In this document: piece after piece, positions 35,626 through 48,219 of the stretch
Layout of the letters: every line of letters begins with the position of its first letter
Numbering within the stretch: position 1 is the first letter of the stretch
NCBI GenBank assembly: GCA_903813345.2
Contig: CAIIXF020000004.1
Coordinates: forward strand, 19,504,477-19,564,476
Reading direction: 5' to 3'
Length of the DNA: 60,000 nt
Origin: Owenia fusiformis
Taxonomy: Eukaryota; Annelida; Polychaeta; Sabellida; Oweniidae
Made by a program: the position numbers and the translations under genes
Notes under the pieces: model-generated
Database searches by the model: none
What the model was told of the DNA's origin: nothing
What the model saw: the letters and a program-made list of their open reading frames with translations, nothing else

Positions 35626-38600
35626 AATTAAAATTTAAAATATTTCTTGAGACGTCCCTGGGGCTGGCAAGTCCCTGAAATCAATTGTGTTAAATAATTA
35701 AAAAACGTTGTGAAATTAATTATTTAAAAGTGTATATCATTTATAAACACAAGCATTTGTTCAAAAACCCATCACTTTTCCAAAGAAAATCAATCATTGC
35801 AAAAAATGATTTTGTTTTTTCAGATACACTCCACTCATCTAAGAGATTGTATAGAATTCAAATTGTTATCGTTCCAGTTTACTTGCTCTCCCACTCCATT
35901 TTCATGTTAATGTCATGATATGTTTAGCGAATGAATTATATAATAAAAAAACATTGAAAAATAATATGGTTAATTAATCTTCAAATAATTAAGGCCTAAT
36001 TTGTTATTAAGCCGTCTGAACTTAACAAAATAACAGTCGCTTGTATTTATATATGATTTATATCCACTAAAACGTTTTTATTATCAATGCGGTTTATTTT
36101 GTCCTAGATGAAGTTAAGCTTAAGCTAAAGAATAAATTGTGCGAAATAGTTGATATTCCTTGGAAACAAATCATGCTCCAGGGTCTTCCAGAAATCAGAC
36201 GAAATAATGGTGGATTCGGGGCAAATCAGATTTCAGGATATGTATTCAGTAAAAGATTCACGAAATATATTTTGATGCAGAAAATTAATTATAAGTTCTC
36301 TGACTTTTTTTGCACGTTGCCTGTTTATTTTACTTTGTGAACATTAAAGTTACAAAGCTGCAAGGTCATTTTTGAAAATCATTTTTACGTCCTGTGTTAT
36401 TTCAATGTGAGAGGTTTCTTGATAAAGCCTATTACTTTCAGTAAATAAAGACATCATTTTTGTTAAATAAAATTCAAATTCAACTGTCTACATGTACTTA
36501 ACTTAATGAAGGTACTAAAATGAATTATATTTCCCCTCCCAAAATAGTTTTTCTTTACAAATTATGCATATAAGAATTCAAACCTAAAGATGCTTTAATA
36601 CATAATCCAATGGGTTAGTAAACTTTTGGAGGGAGTGTAATTGTACAAATTGCATTATTTGAGGAACCCTAATGAAGGGGGGGGAGGGATTTGTGAATAA
36701 CATAAAAATAGAACCCCCCGGTCACCAATTCCTGGCTATGCCACTGCATGTTTAATATGTCTCTGGCATTCATGAACCCCTTGGCATAAAAAAAGAGTCA
36801 TGAATAATGACTTATCAAAAAGAGCTTCTGTTGCACATATATAAATCCTTAGTGCTAGGTCAGCAGCTGAGTACCCTTTGCATTCGTTTGACTTCACTTC
36901 TTAAAAGAGAGAGCTTCGTCTTCACTCTTTCAAACTAAAATAAACCTGTGAACCCATCGCGCCAATCAGTGTTCGTCGGCCAAATTTGACCGACGTTCTT
37001 TATATGGTCATTCCTTCTGACGTCATCGTTGAGCCTAGAATTGACCAATGACATGCGCATATTTAATTAGAACGCATTTGGCGTATGTTTCTTCAAGCTC
37101 GCTGATTGGTGGTAGGTCAAAAGTAATTTACCCAAACTGTCACTGGTACCCGTCGTGGGGGCAGGGCTACTAAACTGTAATATGGTTTCTACTAGGCAGA
37201 GTGTAGTTTAACTAGACTCTGCACGCAGGGTAGCAGCTGAGCAAATTTTAGAAAAAAAATTTGTCCCCTAAGTTTCTCACTGGATTCAATCATGTAGAGC
37301 AAGGTCTTGGGCTTATTTTGAGCTTTGGTTTCTAGCCCTACGAATGTGAAAACTGGTCCTATAGGTGGCGCCCCCTATAATTCACCCCCAAGTTTAAAAC
37401 TACTCTCTAAAAACCTTGGTGTCTGACGATCAAAATATCCATTTATTCTCTCATTTGCACTATGTTAAATGCCCAGATTAATATGGTATAAGAAACATAT
37501 GATACACACATATCAGTTGTTTAATACAGTTTAATCTGTTATCATAGGTTTAGGCATGGGCTTTCAATTAGCCCATGGTTTATACTCTAAAAACCCTGGT
37601 GTTCGGCAAACAAAAAATCCATTTATTCTCTTATTTGGCCTTATTCTTAAGTATTCCCTCCATATATAATAAGTTTGGCCAATGCCTTTAACTTGTCAGT
37701 TAATCACAGGAAATTGAAAAGAAATCCCCTTCTCTTATATCACGCAAATCATTTCTCCATTGCATTCGTCTCAAATTCCAACATGGAAGAGATTCTAAGA
37801 AAATGATGTCATCGAAAATCGGACTCGTAGGGGACAAGGTATGTATATATCAAACGCTGCCATCTTTCTTTACAATGGGGAGTTACAAGTATAGCTCCTC
37901 ACTTTATGTGGTAAAGAAGAAATTATCAGACTTGGTCATATATCTTCGCCGGGCTCTGGAGAAGGAGATGACTGAACGAAGTCAAAATAAATGTCATTTT
38001 TCACCCCTGTTAAATAAACTTGGAATATTTAGAAATCTGACGTCACTCAAACACAGGGCAATGAGAATTTTTCTGAAGAAAATGACTGACCTGTCCTTCG
38101 AAGTTCGTATCGATTTTGGAGTATTTCTGTTCCTAGCTATGAAATGGATAAAAACACTTGGCCATAAAACTCCGTGATTCATCGAATGTAAGTAGGCTGA
38201 ATGATTTAGAAGGAATACATGAACTTTTTCAGAAAATTGATTTTTCGATCGTTGAACAGCACACTTTTTAGAGTATAGGTATCAGACAATATTATAACAA
38301 TGAATGATATGGAAAATTTTGAAGTTTCCCATCTGAACTGGTATAATTTGTTATCATTGCTTGCTGAATCATATCATCTGTTATCAGCTGTATAATACAT
38401 ATGATACAACTCGGAAAAAAACATGATACTCGATGATACATTTCCTCATTTGTGGCTAGAATTTGTTACAATAACTGACATGTTGACACAGACATGTCGA
38501 TTACATTTATGCACACTTGTTATTATTTCTCATTAGTGGTACATTTAATGAAAGTTGAACTCATTCTTATTTACAGATTAGATCAAATTAAAGTAAGGTT

Positions 38601-39570
38601 CCCATAAATACTTTGTCATTAATCCGAACAATAAGTTATTCTGTCTTTCTGATTACATTTGATTTCTTTCAACACTTTGATTGCATGCCAGGGATTATAT
38701 CGTAATGTTATTGATCACTGGATTATCATTTTTGAAACTCTCTGATCTAAAAAATAATTCGAAGTTCAATCTTTGATTTGAATAGACTCCATAAAACATA
38801 CATTTCAAACTTAGTAGTGTGATGTGAAATCCCGGGTGTGAAATAAGTCTGTATTGAGTTAAGTTACAGAGGAGCAATACTATGCCCATGCATTCACCCC
38901 CTGTGGTAGATAAGAAAAAATAAGAGTTTCTTGCATATCAATATTTTGATCAAATCCCTGAGAATGCCAGAGGGCCGATATGGGGTTTGGTTTTTAGTCA
39001 TTTTCCAAAACTCCTCATCTAACTTTTTATTTGAAAATTTGAATTACAGACTTGTTGTTGCTGTCTAGTCTAGTGAAGCCTTCCCTACCCAATCACACAA
39101 ATTGGCGTGAATGCCGTGTTACTTGATTACTTGGGATTTAATATTTTTTTCATTATAATTTGCAAATTTGGTTTTAAATTCAAATTACTTACAGTATACA
39201 CCTTTGACCTTTCATAAGGTGCAAGACTCAGTATGTTTAGTTGATAATTCGATAATAAAAATAAAAAAAGACACATTTTACATTTATGGCAACTGTTTTA
39301 TCTGACAAATCAATACATTTTGATCAGACAGGCGCATAGAAGGGCCAAGTGATGCAAATACAGTACTGAATATTTTGACATGTCAGAGCATGGGCTCTAT
39401 CACCCATGGTCAGAGCAATATGCTTGAATAAAACTTTAATCCCTAATTAATAATTTCCGTGGAAAAGTTTTGTTCACACTGATAATTAATCCATTTGTTG
39501 GAGTTAATGGATTAATTTCTACAGCAGTGGATTCTAATTTCCATAAACAATTATTTGCAAATGCAGTTTT
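35626..39570. other. intergenic, repeats only
   Basis: No gene is recognised. Items seen: a stretch near 36215-36345 related to the interior of the 27014-27449 element; a consensus CRE palindrome TGACGTCA at about 37019; an 80-bp direct duplication (CTCTAAAAACC-TGGTGT ... ATCCATTTATTCTC) near 37398 and 37580; and a 124-codon ORF at 37803-38177 with no recognisable motif, of a length expected by chance in this window. Confidence 0.5.
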
Positions 39571-39821
39571 TTATGTCCCCACCACATAGTGTGGGGCCAT
39601 ATTGTCAGCCTTTCTCCAAAACCGCTGCAGATATCACCTTCAAATTTTCAGGGATAACTTATGAGTGCATACAGATGTGGATGAAAAATTTTCAACTCAA
39701 TACCTACTTCCTGTCGGCCATTTTGAAGTCAATTGCTAAAATCCTTGTCTGCAAACTTAAAGAAAAACGGCTTCACAGTTGCTTTTAAAACTTTAACATC
39801 TTGTTCAGCTCACTTCATTCT

Positions 39822-41957
39822 TTTTTTTTTCTTTTTTTTTCTTTTTTCTTTTTTTATTTCAGTTTATCAAGTACAGTTATACAATATTTTTACATACATA
39901 TAGTACACAATAATTTTACATGACTTTTCTTATATATAGCTCTTATTCTAATAAGTATTCTAAATTTGGATGTTGACCATATTTATACTTGCTAATACAG
40001 TTTTTTGTTATTAATACAATATTATTTACATAATTCTCAATATATTTTTTCTTATTTGTATATTTAAGCAAAATTTCCATTTCTGTTAATTTTATAGAGC
40101 ATCCAAATTTTGCATTTATTTTGTTCATTATTTCTTTCCATATATGTTTTACCTTTTTACAAGAGATGAAGAAATGAGCATATGAGTCTTCTTCATTTCT
40201 GCAAAATTTACAATTGTATGAGTTTGTCCCTTCAATTTTCCATTTAAATAGATGAATATTTGTGGGATATACCCTATGCAATATTTTGTACTGTAAGCTC
40301 TTTAATCTCGGTTCAGTAATATTTTGAATCATTTTCCAAATATCAGACCAATTAATATTTTGATATTCATTATTCCATCGTTGACAAGCTCCTGGTATGA
40401 TATTTTCTTTTTTAATAATTAATTGTTTATAATCTTTCGACTTTGATATTTTTATAATGATATTATTGTACAATCTTTTATTCTGACCAAGTGCAATTGT
40501 CTTGTTTTTCAATGCATTTTGAATGACAAAATATTCAAGCATGATAGCTGCATTGTTAGGCATCATTTGTTTGAAGATATTTATATTCTTTAGTTTCTGT
40601 TGATTGTCCAGTACATCATTTACCAAATTGATACCTGCATTTTTCCAATTTTTAAAAAATATAACTTTTCCCTTGTAAGTTATGTTTAGATTGTTCCAAA
40701 TATAGCTATTATCAAATATGACATCATCACATGTTTTATATTTGAACCAAGTTTTCAAAAGGAATTCATAGAAGATGGTTGTATTCCCCCAAATAATTTG
40801 AGGTTTTATAAATTTTAAGTCTGAATTGAAATGAAAAATACTGAAATCAAATCCAATCTTTGATAACATCATTTTACTCATGTTTTTCCAATTTGAGTTT
40901 TCATCCTCGATAAAACGCCTGACCCAGTGCCTCTTGATTAACAAATATATCAACCATGTTGATTCCACCTTTTAAGTAAGGCTGTCTCAACACTTTACGT
41001 TTTATTTTTTCTGAACCTTTACCAGATTTACTCCATATAAATTTGTGTATTTTTGAATTGACCTGTTTTAAATATTTGTCTTGACATTTAAAAACCATTA
41101 ACATATGCAACAATTGTGATGCAATCAAATTTTTAACAACACAGACTTTACCAACCAGTGACAAGTTGCGTTTACTCCAATTTTTCATTAAACATTCCAT
41201 CTTATCAATTTTTTCAGTCCAATTTGATTCTATTAAATTTGCTGGTTTGTGGTTTGAAAAGTATGTCCCCAGTATTTTTATTTTAGCATTTTCACCTACT
41301 TCCCAGCTGATTCCTAAATGCTTTTCAATATTATTTTTATTTCTTCCGATCCACATTGCTTTTGTTTTTTCCAAGTTAAGTCTGAGTCCCGATGTTAAGT
41401 AAAATTTGTTTGTATCATCTAAAGTATGCTCTAACGATTGCAAATCTTTAACAAAGAGGGTTGTGTCATCTGCATAGCTTGTTAACTTAATTTCAGTATT
41501 ACAGTTTTGAATTTTAATTCCTTTCACATTTTGATTTTGACGAATTTTGCAAGCAAAGATTTCTGTTGATAATATAAAAAGTAATGAACTTAGTGGACAA
41601 CCTTGCCTCAAACCTTGATCTAAATTGAAAAATTTTGTGAATAATCCATTATTAGAGACTGTTGACTGTGTATTTTTTGTGAAAATTTCTATCCATCTTT
41701 GAAATTCAGGACCAAAATTGAATTTTTCAACAACTTTATAAACATACTTCTTAGAAATAGAATCAAACGCCCATGAATAGTCAAGAGCGACCATAATACC
41801 TTCAATGTCATCATTATAAACGTAATTCATTATGTCATCTATCAATCTTAAGTTTAGATGTATACCCCTTTCCTTCAAATATGCATTCTGGTCACTTTCA
41901 ACCAATTTTTTAATTACAGTCTGCAGTCTGTTGGCCAACAAGTTGCCCCTATTTTAT
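39822..41957 (-). mobile_element. 5'-truncated L1/Tx1-like LINE with 15-bp target duplication
   Basis: A non-LTR retrotransposon on the minus strand. The 15-mer AGCTCACTTCATTCT flanks it exactly (39807-39821, 41958-41972). A T-rich tract at 39821-39860 is its A-rich tail. The RT frame (41941-40901) shows LDYSWAFDSIS (motif A), QGLRQGCPLSS (motif B), SYADDTTLF (catalytic motif C) and LNLEKTKAMW. The second frame (40968-39943) carries the C-terminal zinc-binding CKFC...H...C block (YNCKFCRNEEDSYAHFFISC). The two frames overlap by 68 nt and join by a single frameshift near 40920, so the copy is dead. The endonuclease and ORF1 are missing because of the 5' truncation. The start of the RT (LANRLQTVIKKLVESDQNAY) resembles the Tx1/L1 side of the LINE tree. 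Confidence 0.93.
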
Positions 41958-42189
41958 AGCTCACTTCATTCTAGATCTGATTAGGTTTTGGACCTGTTAG
42001 CTCAGTCATGGCAGCCATTTTTAATGTCTTACGAAAAGTTAGCGTGCGATAATACTTTGTATCATATTGAATGGTGTTTTTGAGTTTTCAAACTTTAACT
42101 ATTTAGTAGCTTTATAAATAATTTCAGGTGTACTTTGTTGTAAAAGCCTTATTGTTAATGGTGGTAATATGTGATAATTTTGTAAAATG

Positions 42190-42830
42190 AAATCAGCAAA
42201 AACTAATAATCACTTAGTCTTAGTAAAGTCTTGTCTATGCAATTCCAGGTGAATCGTTTGGTAGATCAATTTCAAATTTTTAGGGATGATTCTTAGTATG
42301 AAAATCTAGATCTGATTAGTTTTTTGGCATTCTGGATAAATGTCAAGGCGGCCATTTTGGATTTTCCGTCTTAAAATCTTGTCTGTAAGGTCTTGTCTAT
42401 GCATTTCCAGGTGAATCGTTTGGTAGATCAATTTCAAATTTTCAGGGATGATTCTTAGTATGAAAATCTAGATCTGATTAGTTTTTTGGCATTCTGGGTA
42501 AATGTCAAGGCAGCCATTTTGGATTTTCCATCCTAAAATCTTGTCAGTAAAGTCTTGTCTACACATCTTCAGGTGAACCGTTTTGTAGATCAATTAAAAA
42601 TTTTCAGGGATGATTCTTAGTATGAAAATCTAGATCTCATTAGTTTTTTGGGATTCTGGGTAAATGTCAAGGCAGCCATTTTGTATTTTCTGTTCTAAAA
42701 TCTTGTCAGTAAAGTTGATCGATCTTGATTACACGTTTTCTGGTTAACTGTTTGACAGATCAATTTCAAATTTTCAGGGGTGGTTCTTAGTATGAAAATC
42801 TAGAACTGACTAATTTTATGGCAAATTTAC
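42190..42830 (+). repeat. 162-bp satellite array inside composite copy 1
   Basis: About four units contain GCCATTTTGGATTTTCCGTC, GTCTTGTCTA, TTTCAAATTTTCAGGGATGA and TTCTTAGTATGAAAATCTAG. The spacing of GCCATTTTG is about 162 bp (about 42350, 42512, 42673). Confidence 0.88.
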
Positions 42831-44585
42831 TTATCAATAAATAGTTGTTCAATATGTTTTTGATTCATGGTAAAACCTAAGAGAAGGTACTTTCCCTCAT
42901 TTCTGAGAAAATAATTGTTTGAGCATTGGTTTTTAAGAATATGATGCAGCAGAACAGCTATCAGGTTTTACTACCTAAAGGTTTAGGACCATACATGTTC
43001 TTATCATTGGAGTTATGGTCACCTAAAAATGGTAAAAATCTATTTATGTGGGGCAATTTAAAATCTATTCCATTTTTAAAAATGGAAGAGATCCTTAAAT
43101 CCTGGATCCGCCCCTGAATGTTATTCAGCCAACAGAGAAAAAATAAATTAAATACTGTAGACTGCTAAATGAACAATGAAGTTCTTAATACTGTATATTG
43201 CCAGGTAAAGAGAGGGAAGGTGACTGGGGGAGGGGTGGATAGTCTTTGAGCAAGACTATGAAGTTCTTTAGTCATGTAGTAATTGACTGCTCTTAATCAT
43301 GAATAAATAGATGTTATTGCAAAGGAAGCAAAGAAATGTAATCGATCAACTTCAAGCACAATGGACTTCATACTAGTTTATCATTACTCTTTGCAATCAC
43401 TGTATTAAGTGGAGAAAATGCAGAATACGGTATTCGAAAACAGAATAATGTCAAACATTTCATATGTCATATTATTATGATGAAAAATATTATCATGAGA
43501 AATTTATGTCAAAGGTTGCCCTTGAATCAACGATAATCATCTGAAAATCTCAGCGATAACCAATCAAAAGATCGGTTATAATATCATACAAAGGTTGTAT
43601 TCAACCAATCAGTTACATGGTACTGTCTTGAAAATAGATACAGACACATGACTAAACTTTAGACCTTAATTAAACTTTGGAGTTTTATCCTCCTGTTGTG
43701 CTAGATTGTAAAAACATCAATTTAATGAATGTATGCATACATGTATGTTTAATTTTACCTATCATTGGTTCTTTTGATATGAACTTACTTTAATACAACT
43801 AGAAATGTGTTGATCTCTGTGGACATCTTCATGATAAAAGGCCTGTCAATCTGGGATCACCTAAAATTAGTGACTTACAAATGTTGAACACCTTCCTTCA
43901 AATTGTGAACACCTTGGTTCAAATTTTATTGCATACATGTATATCCAAATTTTGGACACTTCCAATATTTCGAGCTCACTTTGCTCGTGTTCAACAAGTC
44001 AGTCAATGGGAGGAAAGTAAATTCAAAGCAAGTGCGTCCATCATATACATAATTCGCTTGGAAATTCTGAATGAACTTAGTTCATTGCAATTGGTGTAAA
44101 AATTCAGAACGAACTGTGTTCATTTTTTACCGCGTCCGTTTTTGATGTTCTTTTCCTGAAATATGTTTGCTTGACAATAATCAGAAAAATGTGTATTTGC
44201 GTGACATATTCTGTCACACAAAAAGATGGGCGTGACCAGTGTTTTTCCTAAGCGTTGGACCATCGGACAAATCCAGCAATGTTGACCCGGGACTGATAAG
44301 TTATTTTAACCAGCCAGTTCACAAGACCGTCCATGTCAGATGGCTTAGATATGCACCAAATTCTTACCTTAAACATCGGTCTGATCTATGTATTTCATTT
44401 ATTCAACAGTGTACTCATCATCCCATTGAAACTTGAAAACCGACAAAATATTACAAAAGTTTTAGATCTGCAAACGAGGATAAATGTTGTAGCATTATTT
44501 TTAAAAAATCTTCTCTGTAAAGTCTTTTCTACATGTTTTCTGACAAAGCAGTTGACAGATAGATTTCAAATTTTCAAACTACTTA

Positions 44586-45164
44586 CCCTACTATCACACC
44601 AAACTAGTTCTCGCTACGTTCTCGAAAACGGGCTTAAACTGTGCACGAACGGATTTGACGTACTAACAACCAATAAGAACCGTTTGGGATCTGTTTACAA
44701 ACTTCATGAAACTACTAGAATGAGTAGGTCCTCCAGCACTTGGAGCATGCTCAAAATTTTCTGGTGATCGTCAAAAGGTTGCCTAATCAGTTTTAAACTG
44801 TGTGCGAACTGAATGAACGTAGGTACATCCTTCTACCGTCTGTTTACGAACTTCATGGACTTTCCCGGACGGGGTATGTGATTTAGAATTTTGAATTGAT
44901 TCAAAACTCAATGGCGACCATACCGTTCTGTAATCAGGTCATGATGACCTTCTAGACTAAGGGACGGTTTATACTACGTTGCACACCGACGTGGTGCGAC
45001 CTGAACGAACTGCGAATGAGATGGACGTATTGAAGACTGTTTATGAACGAAGTAGCTAATTATTTTAGACATATATCCCGACCGCAGCCAGATTGAGCCC
45101 GTTTTACGACATTTTCGTAGGACTGGCAAGAACGGGTAAGAACTAGTTTGGTGTGATAGGGGGG
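44586..45164. mobile_element. Harbinger-like MITE family H1, copy B (579 bp)
   Basis: The ends CCCTACTATCACACCAAACT and AGTTTGGTGTGATAGGGGGG are flanked by TTA (44583-44585, 45165-45167). Removing the element and one TTA restores the satellite sequence ...CTACTTAGTTTTTTGGCA... seen in other units, so the duplication is confirmed by an empty site. The 144-codon ORF that overlaps its edge is not a gene. Confidence 0.88.
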
Positions 45165-45434
45165 TTAGTTTTTTGGCAGTCTGGGTAAATTTTAAGACGG
45201 CCACATTGGATGTTTGTCTTAAATCTTTGTCTTTTCAAATGATACATGTACATGTAGTGTGTGGCATTCAGCATGAAAAATTTGCAGTTTATAGGAGGAT
45301 CACCCAATGGTGGGGACATGTTGTTTACGTTTGTGTTCTTGCATGTATTTTTTCAAGAGTTTTACCACAAAATTATTATGAAAATTCAAAATCCAAGCAG
45401 ATGTAGCTAGCTGCTAAACCCAATTGATGGGACA

Positions 45435-46775
45435 ATGGAAGGGTTCCTAGGGACAGGGAGAAGGGACCAAGAGGGGGCTGACAAAGAAGTAATAAATTGT
45501 GGGGTTCCCCAAGGGTCAATATTAGGTCCCCTGTTTTTCCTACTTTATATCAATGATTTAGCTGACGCAGTTTTAAATAGCACTCTGTACCTTATTGCTG
45601 ATGATAGCTCAATTTATCTACCTGTCAAAAAGGAGGACTCAGTTCATGAAACTTATTTAAAACTCCCAAAGCGATGTTGATAGAATAGAAAACTGGTCAA
45701 AGACATGGAAATTTAAGACCAGTACAAGTAAGGAAGTATTTTTCCAGTCCAAAATAAGAAGTCGCTCAAATTCCTGTGGTTTTAATGGTGATTCGATCCC
45801 TTTTACCAATAGTCACAAACATCTTGGAATTATTTTAGATAAGGCTTTAAAATTTGAAGAACATATTAACAGTATATTGTTAAATGTAACAGGATGTTGA
45901 ACCTACTTACCGCACTAAAACATAATTTAAGGTCAAAACATCTAGAAAAGATTTATTTGGCATTCATACTTCAGTACCTCACTTAGAATATGGTCATATT
46001 ATTTTTGATTAGGCAAACTTAAATTTAATTTCCAAATTGGAAAAAATTCAGTATAGGGCAGCATTGATTGTTAGTGGATGTATCCAAGGGACAAATGCAA
46101 ACAAAGACAATTCATGCTTAGGGGCCAGGAGGGAAGAAAAGGAATTATTATTTATTTATGATGTCATTAATAACAACAAAATACCTTCTTACAAAAACCA
46201 GGCTTTTTCTATATATAGAAATCATAATGTATTGCAAAATGAAAATAGGTTGCGTAGAGTTAGAACTTTTAAAATTCCATCCCAATGTAAGGCCAAGACC
46301 AGAAAGGGCACAGTTATAAACATCATGGGAGAAACTGCCTTGTGATTTGAAATGTATCCAATCTAGAAATTGTTTTAAGTTTAATCTGAGGAAACATATT
46401 CAAAATTCCAAAATAAAGCTACCTACACCAAAATTACATCTTGATAGGAAGAAAGAATCTATTTTGAACAAGACTTGTTGTGATTTTATTTTTAGACAGC
46501 ATCTTTTTTTACTCAAAATTGTAGTTGTGGCTTTAGATCTCAGTCTACAATGCACCTATTATTACACTGTCCTCTATTCATTCTTCAGAGAAACTTGTTT
46601 TTGGAAGAACTTGGGGAACTGCCATCCTTTGACTTAACCTTATTTGGTCAACTCAGACAGCAGGACAGGGTAAACCTAATGTTGTATGGTGATTCTTCTT
46701 TACCATTTATGACAAATCAGGAAATTGTTAAATTGTTAAGGTTTACTGCAGTCAATTGTTTTGATTTTAAATGAG
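45435..46775 (+). mobile_element. decayed CR1/jockey-type LINE reverse transcriptase
   Basis: The frame opens with VINCGVPQGSILGPLFFLLY-INDLAD, the RT motif B/C region of CR1/jockey-type LINEs, followed by IADDSSIYL where the catalytic FADD would be. Downstream frames give SHKHLGIILDKALKFEEHI and LEKIQYRAALIVSG, and then the tail with MHLLLHCPLFILQRNLFLEE (the C-terminal Cys/His hairpin region). Frameshifts and stops separate the pieces (around 45675, 45890, 46340 and 46545). The 5' part is missing. An old, dead copy. Confidence 0.85.
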
Positions 46776-47039
46776 TAAGTTTTTACTGCTCTGCATGCCT
46801 GAGTTGGCACATAAGATTTCTTTGCAACTTTATCATTTATATTTATTCTTGATTACCAGGGCCAATAATGCATTGCTTCGGCCCTTGCTCTGTATGTAAC
46901 ATGTAATTAATACCTTTAAACCTAAAACAAAAGCCAAATTGTCCTATCATGAATCTATTTGTACTAACCTGGAAACAAACTCATCAAATTGTAAATATTA
47001 TTGGATTGCAATCAAGAAATTACTTGGTAAAAAATTTTA

Positions 47040-47175
47040 CACCTTAACACCTCAAAGCAGGGTGGACCAGACGGAATAACAAATAAGCTGTTGAAAATAT
47101 GTTGCGACAGTATAGACCAACCATTATTTGACTTATTCAAAAATCAGCAGTGGAAGATATCATTGAACTGTGGCG
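47040..47175 (+). pseudogene. small RT fragment (N-terminal palm)
   Basis: One frame reads GPDGITNKLLKICCDSIDQP followed by LFDLFK, the conserved GPDGI-N-LLK block of CR1/jockey RTs. This block normally precedes the motifs seen at 45435, so the order here is scrambled or it belongs to a different copy. Confidence 0.65.
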
Positions 47176-47355
47176 CCCACACACAATATATGAAGGAATG
47201 ATCATACTTTATAGTCCCCATGTCATATAAGTCGGATTTAGTTCAAATATCATAGCATAACGTCAACTATAAAGTAGTTTAATTCGATGAAAACTAAAAA
47301 TATTGAAATCGACACTTCCCATCCGCCATCTTTGATGTCAAGGTGACAGCTGTTA

Positions 47356-47672
47356 CAAGGGGTGTCACAGGTCGGATATCTTTCAAGAAAAAAAATGTGT
47401 GAGTCGGGTAATTTCAGGTTGGGTCAGAAGAACAATGAATTTGACTTGCCAATCATTCAGGAAGAACTGTAAACTATTCCCCATTCGTAATTTATACGTA
47501 TTCAAGAAATAAGGCAAGCCAAAAGTTTGGAATTTTGCGGGAAATAGAAAGAATTTTACTATAACTTATGATATTCCTGAGTGTTCTGACCCAACCCAAA
47601 ATTGGTAAGTAGCTGTTTGTGACCTGACCCGAGCCGAGATTCGGGTTGACTTTGGGTTGGTGTGACACCTCA
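47356..47672. mobile_element. hAT-like MITE, 317 bp, 8-bp target duplication
   Basis: AGCTGTTA lies directly before and after the element (47348-47355, 47673-47680). The ends are CAAGGGGTGTCAC and GTGACACCTCA. Subterminal inverts include GGTTGGGTCAGAAGAACA against TGTTCTGACCCAACC. CAGGGGTGTCA-type ends with an 8-bp duplication are classic for hAT. No ORF. Confidence 0.85.
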
Positions 47673-47689
47673 AGCTGTTACCTTCGCTT

Positions 47690-47815
47690 GATACTTTGCT
47701 GCACCTTTATTCATGCTATCTATATATTTGTTGCACCTTTATAATGCTTTCTATATATTTGCTGCACTTCATACATGCTCTCTATATATTTGCTGCACTT
47801 TATACATGCTTCTTT
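47690..47815 (+). repeat. 32-bp minisatellite (about 4 units)
   Basis: Units of about 32 bp read TTTGCTGCAC-TTATACATGCT-TCTATATA. It directly follows the hAT-like MITE. Confidence 0.75.
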
Positions 47816-47999
47816 ACGCCTATACACAGATGTACTTTATATTAACCATGATATCAAAAGAAAATTGATCATTCCCTCATGCAGTGCAATATTGTCCTTT
47901 TGACCACATTGTCCTTAAAAAGTAAATACAACCAAATCAGTAACTCTATCCAATATTGTGACTAAACTTTACAGTTATTACTATACTGGTTATTTTTTA

Positions 48000-48219
48000 T
48001 AGGTACTATTGACCTGCTTTGAACTGGAGAGAGGCTGGAGCATGCGCAGAGACCTGCACTGTGAGGTCACACTCTTCAGACAGCAACTTCATCTATTAAA
48101 CCATACAGTCTCCATTAGTTCATAGAGAAAGCACGAATAAAGCTAAAAAGCTTGGATACTTGTAGTGATCAGCTTGTATTGCTTACCGTACGCTTTGCTG
48201 CTTCGTATGACCTTATTTG
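48000..48219 (+). promoter_or_regulatory. possible promoter/first exon with NRF1-like site
   Basis: GCATGCGCAG at 48040 matches the NRF1 motif. A relatively GC-rich stretch of 180 bp ends at CTTATTTG/GTAAGTATATAG, a strong donor (GT at 48220). No ORF is compelling and no downstream exon is recognised up to 60 kb, so this remains a weak candidate for a non-coding first exon. The interval 48226-49525 holds nothing else. Confidence 0.2.

Larger units (their letters stand above)
39573..45319. mobile_element. composite ATGTCCCCACCA element, copy 1, heavily interrupted
   Basis: The head ATGTCCCCACCACATAGTG at 39573 and the tail TGGTGGGGACAT ending at 45319 match the intact copy at 51140-52807. Copy 1 is broken by a LINE (39822-41957), by about 1.65 kb of unrelated DNA (about 42830-44490, carrying a GGATCCGCC end at 43103) and by a Harbinger-like MITE (44586-45164). 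The CCGTCTGTCCGTCC microsatellite of the other copy is absent here. Confidence 0.7.

Noticed and set aside
37803-38177. 124-codon ORF beginning MMSSKIGLVGDK
   Set aside because: No motif, no splice context that helps, and a length expected by chance in 60 kb of six-frame AT-rich sequence.
44333-44767. 144-codon ORF
   Set aside because: It spans a satellite unit and the end of the H1 MITE. The peptide is repeat translation.
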